Source of the DNA: a virus
Length of the DNA: 63,866 nucleotides
Virus record (IMG/VR): IMGVR_UViG_3300010368_000012
Span: 1 to 63,866 of that record
Reading direction: 5' to 3' (one strand)
Part shown: in pieces, positions 1-8,011 of the stretch
Layout of the letters: the number at the start of each line of letters is the position of its first letter
How positions within the stretch are numbered: the stretch's first letter is position 1
Notes under the pieces: model-generated
Told to the model about the DNA's origin: nothing
Databases searched by the model: none
The model's input: the letters and a program-made list of their open reading frames with translations, nothing else
Made by a program: the position numbers and the translations under genes

Positions 1-123
1 CACTTCACTTGGACAGTCCCGCCCAGTTCTTCTGATAATTACACAGTTTACGTTGAAAATGACAGCGATGGCAATACAGTTCTCGATACCTTTACAGTTA
101 TAACCACAGGTTCTGGATTTTAA
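1..123 (+). CDS. C-terminal end of a truncated protein (probable structural protein)
   Basis: This is an open frame of 40 codons that enters from the left edge and stops with TAA. The visible tail is rich in Thr, Ser, Val and Asp, in alternating patterns typical of beta-rich tail or fibre domains, and ends in TTGSGF. The family cannot be identified from 40 residues. It precedes other plus-strand genes of probable structural role. The call of a structural protein is an inference from composition and position. Confidence 0.55.
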   Translation, partial: HFTWTVPPSSSDNYTVYVENDSDGNTVLDTFTVITTGSGF

Positions 124-167
124 CTAATACTACTAAATATTAAACATTAAACTTTTGGAGAATTACT

Positions 168-629
168 ATGAATGAATTAAAATCAGTAGAATTTAACGTA
201 TTATCAATCAATGTTGATAAGGCTGTGGCAAGAGTTAAATTCACAAACCCTTATAAATTATCTGATGAGGATGAAATCAACATCGATCATGAACGTGATG
301 TTGCCATTCCATTAGTGGAAGGTGTTGCCGATGTTGATGCCTTTAATAGTATTTTGGATCAGTTAGCAAATGCTCAATCCAATAAAATGATGTTGTCATT
401 GGAAAAAAGTAAATTAAATAAATCAACGGCCTTTGCTGATCTGTTGAAAAAACACAAAGATGTCGAAATCAAAACAGATGCTGATGATATTCAAGCTTCA
501 CCTGATGAAGAAATGATGGAACCAGTAGATGTGTTGCCGGTAGAACCAGAACCTACTACAAAACTTGTCCCATCAAAAACCACACCACCAAAAAAGACAG
601 CTGTCAAGAATCCTAAGACATCAATTTGA
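168..629 (+). CDS. Acidic hypothetical protein, 153 aa
   Basis: The start has a clear ribosome binding site (TTTTGGAGAATTACT then ATG). The N-terminal 100 residues look like a compact mixed fold. The C-terminal third is acidic (DADDIQASPDEEMMEPVD) and then turns basic and Pro/Thr/Lys-rich, so it is probably disordered. Its stop TGA overlaps the next ATG (ATGA), which indicates translational coupling. I do not recognise the family; the position among probable virion genes suggests a structural or assembly role. Confidence 0.7.
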   Translation: MNELKSVEFNVLSINVDKAVARVKFTNPYKLSDEDEINIDHERDVAIPLVEGVADVDAFNSILDQLANAQSNKMMLSLEKSKLNKSTAFADLLKKHKDVEIKTDADDIQASPDEEMMEPVDVLPVEPEPTTKLVPSKTTPPKKTAVKNPKTSI

Positions 630-1372
630 TGAAGACGGCAGTTAAATCGATGATCAGTGGACTTGCTAGAAGTATTGAAATTGAATTGTCTTCTAAGAAA
701 GTTGAAGTGAATAGAACATTTAATACTTCTGAAGTCATTGAATGGACAGTCACGACCGAAGACATGTGTGGTTGTGACATCACTCTTATTGATCATGGTC
801 ATAATCATTTTGGAATTGAATTGAAACCATTTGTTTATAACCAATGGGGTGATCCAGTATATTTTCCGAATAGGATGTATATTGATTCCGGCAATATGAT
901 TGAGGCATGGTTTAGACAGAACTTCATTTATGAAATATTTTATATAAAGAATTTCAGAACCATCACTCAGAATATTCCCAATGTTGCTAAGGACGTTGGG
1001 TTTGATGGTGTTTGTTTACCTTCTATGGTAAAGCATGGACAAGATGAACGTGGTATTGGTTTCATAGCAGAAACTATAGAATTCGAAGATATATTCAATG
1101 GTATCAAGAAGAAGATCAATGTAACTGTTAATGCCTTCCAAAGTAAAATTGTGATTTCATCTCAATGTGATGGACCTTGGGAAACTATATCCAAAGAAAA
1201 AGATGCAAAACGTGCACTCGCTAAATTCAAAAAAAGGATGCATCGATACATCGAACAATATAGTCCACAACCTAGATATTATCTAATGTTGTTGCAAAAC
1301 CCGAAGGCATTTGGTGAAAATGTTGAGGTTTTTCCGGTAATTCGCACTAAATTGAACGATGAATATAAATAA
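629..1372 (+). CDS. Hypothetical protein, 247 aa
   Basis: The ATG at 629 overlaps the previous stop; a TTG one codon earlier is also possible. The protein is mixed alpha/beta, rich in aromatic residues and His in the first 120 residues, and has a Lys-rich segment near residues 195-210. No known catalytic motif is visible. The stop codon region contains TATAAATA (1364-1371), which matches the T4 late-promoter core and lies just before the next small gene. Function unknown; a structural or assembly role is an inference from neighbours. Confidence 0.7.
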   Translation: MKTAVKSMISGLARSIEIELSSKKVEVNRTFNTSEVIEWTVTTEDMCGCDITLIDHGHNHFGIELKPFVYNQWGDPVYFPNRMYIDSGNMIEAWFRQNFIYEIFYIKNFRTITQNIPNVAKDVGFDGVCLPSMVKHGQDERGIGFIAETIEFEDIFNGIKKKINVTVNAFQSKIVISSQCDGPWETISKEKDAKRALAKFKKRMHRYIEQYSPQPRYYLMLLQNPKAFGENVEVFPVIRTKLNDEYK

Positions 1373-1376
1373 CACT

Positions 1377-1517
1377 ATGAATATACGGTCTTTACATGAC
1401 TGCTTAGCTGAAGTGGCCTCTGGTGGTGCAACCGCCGCAGGGTCTATTGCAGCTGTTACCACTCCGAAACGAGAGCGTTCCTCCGTTATCCGGCGTAGAA
1501 AAAGCACAAAACGTAAG
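1377..1517 (+). CDS. 46-aa protein mimicking the processed N-terminus of the major capsid protein
   Basis: This short frame starts with ATG five bases after the previous gene. Residues 10-27 read LAEVASGGATAAGSIAAV. They closely match residues 51-68 of the capsid protein in this window (LMENASGGATAAGNIAAL), including a (L/I)-x-E prohead-protease type site just before the conserved block. The C-terminus is strongly basic (KRERSSVIRRRKKHKT). The codons differ from those of the capsid gene, so the similarity is kept at protein level. I see no strong Shine-Dalgarno, but TATAAATA lies six bases before the ATG. A plausible role is a small prohead component cut by the gp21-like protease to release a basic peptide; this is inference. 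Confidence 0.6.
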
Positions 1518-1563
1518 ACGGGATAGATCATAGCAAATAAATACCAAACTATAGGAGATTATT

Positions 1564-2010
1564 ATGGTAGATTGGATTGATAACTATGTTGCTCTAGCAT
1601 TTCCCGGTAGCGTCGGTGGTGGCCCTGCTGTCGTTGATACAGTTGAACTAACTGTTACTGCTGCTGGTGATGCAACCGCAACAAACCCTGTAAAAGCTGC
1701 TGCTGATTTAGAAGCATACTTTGCAGAAGACGCTGCCGATCAGGCACGTCACAAACGTTTCTCTGACATTGTTGTATACTTTCAGCAATACGCACAGCCT
1801 ATTTCCATCACATCTGATGGCGACACAATCATCACACTCGGTTTCGAGCAAGGTGGAATGTGGGCTGACTCTACAGTCGGTGATCCGGGGTATGTCACTA
1901 AGACAAACCGTTCGAATGCTTATGAACTTGCACAGGCTTATCTTGCTGCTGACACCCACGGTGTTACTGCAATCTCTGTCAAGCTTAATGGCGTTACCCA
2001 AAGCTCGTAA
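1564..2010 (+). CDS. Hypothetical, probable virion protein, 148 aa
   Basis: The start is supported by ATAGGAGATTATT before ATG. The protein is small-residue rich (Ala, Thr, Val, Gly) and has a beta-pattern N-terminal half followed by DLEAYFAEDAADQARHKRF. Codon choice is more uniform than in nearby genes (GCT, GTT, AAC), as in highly expressed phage structural genes. It is followed by a strong terminator at 2032, so it ends a transcription unit. No family recognised; a minor capsid or decoration role is possible but unproven. Confidence 0.75.
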   Translation: MVDWIDNYVALAFPGSVGGGPAVVDTVELTVTAAGDATATNPVKAAADLEAYFAEDAADQARHKRFSDIVVYFQQYAQPISITSDGDTIITLGFEQGGMWADSTVGDPGYVTKTNRSNAYELAQAYLAADTHGVTAISVKLNGVTQSS

Positions 2011-2031
2011 TCTTAATTGATTTAGAGAATG

Positions 2032-2066
2032 AAGAAGCCCGGTATGAGAGTACCGGGCTTCTTTTA
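2032..2066 (+). terminator. Rho-independent terminator
   Basis: A perfect 13-bp inverted repeat (arms 2032-2044 and 2051-2063, containing AAGCCCGGTA and TACCGGGCTT) encloses a 6-base loop and runs into a T-rich tail. It lies 21 bases after the stop of the 148-aa gene and before the next plus-strand gene. Confidence 0.9.
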
Positions 2067-2102
2067 TACGTTATTAAAGTAATATACTATAAATAGTAGA
2101 CT

Positions 2103-2690
2103 ATGATATATGAGATTGTACAAAAGGCGTGGGAAAGAATAGCTACAGAGCAGGTTGTTGAATTCAAACAGCGTGTTCCTAGTCTAATATCTTTAGACAC
2201 GATCAGTTTATCAAAAGAAGCTGAAGACGATAATCATTGTATTGTCGTTTTTAATGACATTGGTAAAGCAGTTCAAGACGCAACTGATATACCGCTTTTG
2301 AAAGCAACCATCAAAAAATGGTTACAACAAATAGCATTCGTTCGTATTCAACGTTCAGACAACACATCATTTATTATTGAATTATCAGATTTCCGTCCTC
2401 GCCGTGTCAGCGAAGCGGTTGTAAAAGTATTTGTTCGTAAGAATAATACATTAGTGCCAGCAATGAAATGTTTAGGTGGGCCTAAGAATGGCCAACGAAC
2501 AAAAGACGTTGCCACATGTATGGAACCACCATCTTTCGCACGACGCACTGCTAGAAAGATTTCTGCTAGAAAAAATAAAGCTTCTATCTCAAAGAAGCGA
2601 ACCAAGACCAAATTAACAAATATTATCGGAACCCGGCGTTTGAAAAAAGCAAACGACCGGTTAAAAAAAGCCCGTGGAGGAAAATTCTAA
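2103..2690 (+). CDS. Hypothetical protein with basic C-terminal tail, 195 aa
   Basis: Residues 1-115 look like a folded alpha/beta domain. From about residue 140 the chain is very rich in Lys, Arg and Ser, which suggests nucleic-acid contact or a disordered tail. No Shine-Dalgarno is visible. TATAAATA at 2088-2095 ends only seven bases before the ATG, so a transcript from it would have almost no leader. The stop overlaps the next start by one base. Family unknown; a virion or head-completion role is an inference from position. Confidence 0.7.
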   Translation: MIYEIVQKAWERIATEQVVEFKQRVPSLISLDTISLSKEAEDDNHCIVVFNDIGKAVQDATDIPLLKATIKKWLQQIAFVRIQRSDNTSFIIELSDFRPRRVSEAVVKVFVRKNNTLVPAMKCLGGPKNGQRTKDVATCMEPPSFARRTARKISARKNKASISKKRTKTKLTNIIGTRRLKKANDRLKKARGGKF

Positions 2691-3373
2691 TGACCGAGAA
2701 AGTTAGCCCGACGATGATGCAACTTCAATCACGTCAAAAAATGAAAGAAGGCCATAAGTCGTTGAAACGTCAGATCGCCGATATTACCGGTGAAAAAAGA
2801 TCAGCGTATCAAGTCATGACCGAAGCCATGGGCCATGTTTCACACAACACACCAATGTCTGAAATATTATCAGGCGCGGCACAAGATATGAGTACTCAAG
2901 CAGCACAAGATATGTTGTTCGGAAATAGTGCATCCAATCCAATTGCTGCATTAGCTGAACATCAATCACGTAACGCACCATATTCTGGTTCTGGTACTCA
3001 AGCTTATGTACATGGTGATTGGCAACTTCAAACCATTCTCAAAGAAACAGCAATCGGTAAAGAGATTGAACGCTATCGAGTTACACATGGTCCAACGGGT
3101 CAGAAGATTGAATACACATTCCGTCATCCGAAGGTTGCCCAATTGGTTGCCGCAGCACTAAACGAAAGCAATAATACTAATGATCCAAGGGTTGGACGCA
3201 TTCTTGATTATTGTCGTAAAGAAGAATCAATCATGTTGGAAGCCAAGCAAATGGTGAAGCATTTTAAAGGTCTTGACCCGGCCAATACTAAGCGTCGTGG
3301 CATCCTTAGAACACAGATTGAAGAGAAGAAATTAATGCTTGAAGGTGTTCGCGCCAAGTTAGGCATTCTTTAA
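2690..3373 (+). CDS. Hypothetical protein, 227 aa
   Basis: The start overlaps the previous stop by one base and has GTGGAGGAAAATTCTA upstream, a good ribosome binding site. The protein is mainly helical with Met- and Gln-rich stretches, a middle part with Ser/Gly (APYSGSGTQAYVHGDW) and a C-terminal coiled-coil-like region of Lys/Glu residues. No known motif. It is probably translated with its upstream partner; role unknown. Confidence 0.7.
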   Translation: MTEKVSPTMMQLQSRQKMKEGHKSLKRQIADITGEKRSAYQVMTEAMGHVSHNTPMSEILSGAAQDMSTQAAQDMLFGNSASNPIAALAEHQSRNAPYSGSGTQAYVHGDWQLQTILKETAIGKEIERYRVTHGPTGQKIEYTFRHPKVAQLVAAALNESNNTNDPRVGRILDYCRKEESIMLEAKQMVKHFKGLDPANTKRRGILRTQIEEKKLMLEGVRAKLGIL

Positions 3374-3428
3374 GGTCACGGTTATCTAGTATTGTTATAA
3401 ATACTATTAAGTATATGGAGCAGTTTGC

Positions 3429-4580
3429 ATGTTTTTTAACGCGGTCATTCAACAAGAACCCTTAGAGCGGTATCGTATTCTAGAAACAAAACTAGAAGCG
3501 ATGGGCCGTAATATCAATAAATTTAGAACAAAGTCCACACCGATTCTAAAAGAAACAATCAGTGTATTGGAAAATCGTATCGCCAATAAACGATTCGACA
3601 CCGGCTTCATGGATTTCATGGAAGACGATTCATACGTTAAAGATATCTATACACGTGATGCTCTTTCATGTTTGCTGGAATTTAAATCAGGTCGGGATAG
3701 TTCAGTCGTTCTTATTCCGGGTATGACTTATTATTTCGCGATTTGTGAAGGCACACCGAAACGTGTTGTTGGTAAGAGATGCTTTTATATATCTGAATCC
3801 AAAGCATATTGGGCACCAGTCAATGAAGATGTTCGTGTCCTGAAGGCAATGGAAGTTATGCAATGGGGCAATGATGACCAATTTAGAAAAGTGTATTTCG
3901 AATTGGCTGATGGTCGATTGTTTGAATCCACTACCGAACTGATGTTGGAACATATTACTGAGTCTAGTAATAAAGCCTTGAACCAAATTGCCGCATATTG
4001 CGACACAATTTGGGAAGGTGCATGGCCTTGGAGTGTCACCGCACCAATGAAACTTAAAACCGCTATTAAGGAGAATACCACTATGACTAAAAGAAATGTT
4101 CAAGAGTTCCGTAAAGAATTTACATCTTTGGTCCGTAAACTGAATGAAGGTGAAATCGAACGATCCGCTGTTATTACTAAAATGCAAGGCTATATTGAAG
4201 ACATCGATAACATGTTGGAAAAACTTGGTCGTGTTGCTGGTAATCTTCTAACTGACGTTAGAGAAACAGTTCGTACCGAATTCGGTGATACTGCTGCAAC
4301 CGATATTGAAGACTTGGTTCAACAGCACATCAAGGCCGCTGCTGATGAATTAGCAAAACTCAAAACATCATGGACCGAAAAACTAGAGACACTTCTTAAC
4401 GGTGGCCAAGGTGATCAAGAACCAGATGAATTCGATGCTGATCCCGAAGCCGGTATGGGTGATGATATGGGTGATGAAGGTGAATTCGATGATCCTGAAA
4501 TGATGGGTGACGAAGACCTTATGGGTGATCCCGATCTAGGTGACGATATGGATGATGAAGACGAGCGAGACAAAAAATAA
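3429..4580 (+). CDS. Hypothetical protein with Asp/Gly/Met-rich acidic tail, 383 aa
   Basis: The ATG has TATGGAGCAG upstream, and TATAAATA at 3396-3403 is a candidate T4-type late promoter core. Residues 1-220 appear folded, 230-325 are helical and probably coiled coil (many Lys/Glu), and 330-383 form a low-complexity acidic tail with repeated MGDD/GDEG/DLMGDP units. Acidic tails of this kind occur in phage head core and scaffold-type proteins, but the family is not recognised. The stop overlaps the next ATG by one base. Confidence 0.75.
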   Translation: MFFNAVIQQEPLERYRILETKLEAMGRNINKFRTKSTPILKETISVLENRIANKRFDTGFMDFMEDDSYVKDIYTRDALSCLLEFKSGRDSSVVLIPGMTYYFAICEGTPKRVVGKRCFYISESKAYWAPVNEDVRVLKAMEVMQWGNDDQFRKVYFELADGRLFESTTELMLEHITESSNKALNQIAAYCDTIWEGAWPWSVTAPMKLKTAIKENTTMTKRNVQEFRKEFTSLVRKLNEGEIERSAVITKMQGYIEDIDNMLEKLGRVAGNLLTDVRETVRTEFGDTAATDIEDLVQQHIKAAADELAKLKTSWTEKLETLLNGGQGDQEPDEFDADPEAGMGDDMGDEGEFDDPEMMGDEDLMGDPDLGDDMDDEDERDKK

Positions 4581-4927
4581 TGTCAGGTTTTTATACAGCA
4601 GCTGAAGCCGCAAAGATTTCAAATAATAGAACATCCGTAAATCTTGAAATCAACAAGATTGAAGAAGCTGTTATGACCGCTGCTGCCGCTGGCGCTCGTG
4701 AAATCATCGTTGGTCCTTCTTCATCACCACCAATCGTTTCCGGCTTCACCGCATCGGCAGTTCATTATAATGCATATGCTGACCCGCTTAATAACCAAAC
4801 GGATGCCCATCTTGTGGCCAGAGCACAAATGAATGAAGTCATTGGTCATTTTCAGCAGATGAATTATACAGTCAGACGATCACAGTATCAAAGCACTGAG
4901 ACTTTCAACTGGACGATTAAGTGGTAA
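4580..4927 (+). CDS. Hypothetical protein, 115 aa
   Basis: This small gene is coupled to the previous one by a TAATG overlap. The N-terminal half is helical and Ala-rich (AAEAAKISNNRTSVNLEIN and VMTAAAAGARE). The end (SQYQSTETFNWTIKW) looks like a beta strand. The pattern, a helix with regular Asn/Ile followed by a strand, resembles small phage structural proteins, but no family is recognised. Confidence 0.65.
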   Translation: MSGFYTAAEAAKISNNRTSVNLEINKIEEAVMTAAAAGAREIIVGPSSSPPIVSGFTASAVHYNAYADPLNNQTDAHLVARAQMNEVIGHFQQMNYTVRRSQYQSTETFNWTIKW

Positions 4928-4928
4928 T

Positions 4929-5426
4929 ATGAAACTTCAACAATTATTCGATGATGATGGCCGTTTAGAAACTAGAACCGTTGATGATCCAGACCAAGGA
5001 TCAATGGCAACCGGTGATGACTTTCCGTCGAATGGTGAAGAAAATCCAGATGGTGAAGAAAATCCTAACGGTGATTCCTTTCAAGATGGTTTCGATGATG
5101 GAACCGAAGAGAATCAACCAGATTTCGGTGATGTCGAAGAACCAGATGCACCGGTTGTAGATGATCAACTGTGGTCACAGGTGTCATCAAATGATTACGT
5201 TACTGACTTTGAACACTCCGCAAACCAATCTATTCACCCTCGTGTCATCGCCGCACTCGATGCACCTAACTTGAAGAAGCTTCAAGGTCGCATAGAAGAT
5301 ATGATATCAAGACACGAAATGGATAAAGGAAAAGTTGGGTTATACAATGACACAACATATAAATACTTGACTTCCTTACAAAGTTTCGTTTTGCAGGTTC
5401 TGGAAACAAAAACAGAAAAATCATAA
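4929..5426 (+). CDS. Acidic hypothetical protein with a possible capsid-targeting leader, 165 aa
   Basis: It begins MKLQQLFDDDGRLE, a leader like those of the inferred packaged proteins at 37.6-45 kb, although no clean (L/I)-x-E site is seen. Residues 25-90 are low-complexity and acidic with short repeats (NGEENPDGEENPNGD, DFGDVEEPD). The C-terminal 80 residues are helical. It follows the previous stop by one base. Function unknown; prohead core or internal protein is a possibility from leader and composition only. Confidence 0.65.
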   Translation: MKLQQLFDDDGRLETRTVDDPDQGSMATGDDFPSNGEENPDGEENPNGDSFQDGFDDGTEENQPDFGDVEEPDAPVVDDQLWSQVSSNDYVTDFEHSANQSIHPRVIAALDAPNLKKLQGRIEDMISRHEMDKGKVGLYNDTTYKYLTSLQSFVLQVLETKTEKS

Positions 5427-5495
5427 AAACCCGTTGTCATCTGAGTGAGATTGTCATATCTACCATTTGTAACGATTGATTAAAGAGGTTTCCCT

Positions 5496-6647
5496 ATGGG
5501 TCGAACTACAGAAGAAGCAACCGGCATTGATCCTAAAAATGCGTCCATGTGGGCGGTTGCTGGTGATGCATATTTTCCTTGTGAAAAAACAGACGAAAAA
5601 CTTCCACCCGGTCAATATACCATTGAATTTTCTCAACAACGCGGTATCTATTTTAAGAAGACCCGCGTCGTTCTGGATGGTCTTATTGAATTACCAGATG
5701 CTGATTCTGATAAAGTTATTAAACATATCGAACACTTCTGGAAACGTGGTCCCGTATATAAAGAAATGAACGTGCTCCATAAACGTGGTGTTCTTCTTTG
5801 GGGTCCACCGGGTTCTGGTAAAACTACCACTGTTCAGCAATTATCAAAAAGCATCATCGAACAGGGTGGTATTTCCGTATACGTTAAAGACCCGGAACTA
5901 TCAGCACAGGGTCTTGATATTCTTCGTAAAATCGAAGCAACACGGCCTATCGTTGTTATGATGGAAGATATCGATGCAATGACAGGCGGTCGTCACGATT
6001 CAGAAAGCCAACTATTGGCATTACTGGATGGTGAGATGCAGATTGAAAATGTTGTATTCGTTGCAACAACCAATTATCCCGAACGCCTTGATAAACGTTT
6101 GGCAAACCGTCCATCACGTTTTGATGTGGTTCATAAAATCGATATGCCATCGGCAGCAGCACGTCGCACTTATTTGAAAGCTCGTGCACCTTCCAAGCTT
6201 ATTGATAAAGAATACCCATCTGATACTGGTGCTGAAAAAGCAAAACGTACCGTGACTGATATTGAGAACTTGGACAAAAAACTGATCACAGTTAATGGCC
6301 AACTTACCAAACATCAAGACGATTTGGAATCATTGAAAACCAATGAACCAGTTGATGCAGTTGCGATTGCTAGAATTGAAGCCCGGATAAAACAGGGTGA
6401 AAAAGAAGCAAAGACAATTCAAAGTAAACTCGATGAATTGGATGAAGCACTTAATGTAGTTCAGGAGAATAAAATCTACCTTGATTACATTGTTGAAGAA
6501 ACCAAGGGCTTCTCTATTGCTCACCTTAAGGAATTGATCTTGTCTCTACATGTATATGAGATTGATTTCAAAACTGCACATAGACGTTTGTCCAAAATGC
6601 AAAGCACGGATATTTCTTCAACATCCGCAGCGGAAACCAATATCTAA
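5496..6647 (+). CDS. AAA+ ATPase, 383 aa
   Basis: The start has TTAAAGAGGTTTCCCT upstream. Walker A is GPPGSGKTT at residues 103-111, Walker B IVVMMEDID at 152-160, sensor-1 like VATTN near 190, and a likely arginine-finger segment ANRPSRFD near 207-214. The arrangement resembles BCS1/ClpX-type AAA+ unfoldases or remodellers. Residues 255-330 form a Lys/Glu-rich coiled coil inserted before a short C-terminal helical lid. It lacks helicase or protease domains, so it probably remodels a protein complex as a ring. The partner is unknown; gene order beside probable assembly genes suggests a role in virion assembly or host-protein remodelling. Confidence 0.9.
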   Translation: MGRTTEEATGIDPKNASMWAVAGDAYFPCEKTDEKLPPGQYTIEFSQQRGIYFKKTRVVLDGLIELPDADSDKVIKHIEHFWKRGPVYKEMNVLHKRGVLLWGPPGSGKTTTVQQLSKSIIEQGGISVYVKDPELSAQGLDILRKIEATRPIVVMMEDIDAMTGGRHDSESQLLALLDGEMQIENVVFVATTNYPERLDKRLANRPSRFDVVHKIDMPSAAARRTYLKARAPSKLIDKEYPSDTGAEKAKRTVTDIENLDKKLITVNGQLTKHQDDLESLKTNEPVDAVAIARIEARIKQGEKEAKTIQSKLDELDEALNVVQENKIYLDYIVEETKGFSIAHLKELILSLHVYEIDFKTAHRRLSKMQSTDISSTSAAETNI

Positions 6648-6661
6648 TAAACGTCACATCG

Positions 6662-6689
6662 TTGACATAGAGAAGACCGGTGCTATAAT
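6662..6689 (+). promoter_or_regulatory. Sigma70-like promoter
   Basis: TTGACA (6662-6667), 16 bp spacer, TATAAT (6684-6689). It drives the plus-strand gene at 6716. The -10 box lies exactly in the loop of the terminator hairpin 6674-6704, so termination of the upstream unit and initiation of the next share the same DNA. Confidence 0.8.
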
Positions 6690-6704
6690 GGCATCGGTCT
6701 TTTT
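6674..6704 (+). terminator. Rho-independent terminator overlapping a promoter
   Basis: Arms AGACCGGTGC (6674-6683) and GCATCGGTCT (6691-6700) form a 10-bp stem with one G-T pair, a 7-base loop and a T5 run. It ends the AAA+ unit. Confidence 0.8.
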
Positions 6705-6715
6705 GTGGTGATATT

Positions 6716-7027
6716 ATGAACAATCCATATGATGAACAAACATCTATAGAGCGGTTTAAACAAATACGTAAGAGATTAGATTACATAGATCGTGATGTGC
6801 ATCATGATAATAGATACCTGTATGTTAATTTACTCCACACAGAGAGAATGAATAAAACCATGGGATGGCAACCGCGAGCGCCAAAACCAGTTAAGGTCGA
6901 ACCAGTGGTGCCTGAATTATCACCAGAAGACCAAATGACAAAAAATATTAACTCACTGCGTGTTGTGAGAATCGGTGGTTTCGTTTCGGCAGTGATTTAT
7001 ACTATAATGGTTATATTGATCTTATAG
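6716..7027 (+). CDS. Small protein with C-terminal membrane anchor, 103 aa
   Basis: Promoter-proximal gene with GTGGTGATATT before the ATG. The N-terminal 75 residues are charged and polar and probably cytoplasmic. A single hydrophobic segment, FVSAVIYTIMVILIL, ends the protein, which makes it a tail-anchored type. It precedes a 63-aa gene and the XpaC/TelA pair, so these four probably form one transcription unit. Family unknown. Confidence 0.7.
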   Translation: MNNPYDEQTSIERFKQIRKRLDYIDRDVHHDNRYLYVNLLHTERMNKTMGWQPRAPKPVKVEPVVPELSPEDQMTKNINSLRVVRIGGFVSAVIYTIMVILIL

Positions 7028-7036
7028 GAGAAAGTC

Positions 7037-7228
7037 ATGTCTCAAACACGCGTCGAAGAATCATTGACAGCTTTTAAAACAAAAACCACGGGTCTTACTG
7101 TTGAGGAACGTGATGCGGCAGTAGTTGATGAAGTTTGTCGAATGACATCTAGTCAATTGTCGGCAGCTTATATTTATATTACAGGGTTGACAGAAGACGG
7201 AAGACGTAATATCATAAAACTTCTTTAG
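7037..7228 (+). CDS. Hypothetical protein, 63 aa
   Basis: It has TATAGGAGAAAGTC before ATG. The sequence is a small helical protein (TVEERDAAVVDEVCRMTSSQ) without membrane segment or known motif. It sits ten bases after the anchored protein and 27 bases before the XpaC-like gene. Function unknown. Confidence 0.65.
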   Translation: MSQTRVEESLTAFKTKTTGLTVEERDAAVVDEVCRMTSSQLSAAYIYITGLTEDGRRNIIKLL

Positions 7229-7255
7229 AGCTAACTTTAACCGGGTCACAATCTT

Positions 7256-8011
7256 ATGCCTAAAAGTATGGATGATAGTACCGTAAAACTTCCGGCTATT
7301 ATGGCTAAGAGTGGGTTTCGTGAAGGTCTAGTGGCCGCTGGTATCATTGGTGCTCCAATTGCTGCCATCGGTTTGATCTTACCACCACCATTCAGTTTCG
7401 TGTTCTTGGGTGGCGGTGCCCTCATTGGTGTCGGTCTGGGTGTCGTATCGAGCATGAAGATCGAGAAAGCCAAGAACGAATGGCGTGTTGCTAATGGATT
7501 GATCACTCATCCCGACACAGTAGACGCCACAGTGGTGGAAACAGCTCCACGGGTGCCAATGCACACGCGGGCTATAATGAACGCTACAGAGGCTGTGACG
7601 GCGCTAAGTGGTTTGAAGTATGATAATACGAGTGTGGGTCCACATGTCCGTAAGATCAATTCTCTTCTTACCAGCATGATTGAAGATGTTACCGATAATC
7701 ATATTGAAGATATGACGGTGATGGATTTCATGTTGACGCAAATCCCACAATATAAAACAGCGGTTCAAAGCTATATCAAACTACGGGTTCGTATTCTTCG
7801 TACCGAGACAGAAACCCGTCATGCCGAAATCACGAATCTGGACAACAAAATAATTCGGTTTCTTGAAAAGGTTGAGATTCATGTTGATTCGATTAAGTCA
7901 CAAGCCATTGAACAAGATGAAAAGAAATTATCTATTGACTTAGTTGTTATGGACCGTATGATAGATACAGTAGCCACCGGTATCAGACAACGCGTGAGAA
8001 ACGAGCAATGA
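7256..8011 (+). CDS. xpaC: XpaC-like membrane protein, partner of TelA
   Basis: Residues 22-65 contain two closely spaced hydrophobic segments (AAGIIGAPIAAIGLILPP and FVFLGGGALIGVGLGVV). They are followed by a helical, Glu/Lys-rich cytoplasmic region of about 180 residues, including DNHIEDMTVMDFM and a coiled-coil stretch. The layout matches the XpaC family (phosphatase-associated, often annotated 5-bromo-4-chloroindolyl phosphate hydrolysis protein), which is usually encoded beside TelA as here. The next ATG overlaps this stop (ATGA). I infer a membrane-associated stress complex; the exact activity of the family is not established. Confidence 0.7.
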   Translation: MPKSMDDSTVKLPAIMAKSGFREGLVAAGIIGAPIAAIGLILPPPFSFVFLGGGALIGVGLGVVSSMKIEKAKNEWRVANGLITHPDTVDATVVETAPRVPMHTRAIMNATEAVTALSGLKYDNTSVGPHVRKINSLLTSMIEDVTDNHIEDMTVMDFMLTQIPQYKTAVQSYIKLRVRILRTETETRHAEITNLDNKIIRFLEKVEIHVDSIKSQAIEQDEKKLSIDLVVMDRMIDTVATGIRQRVRNEQ

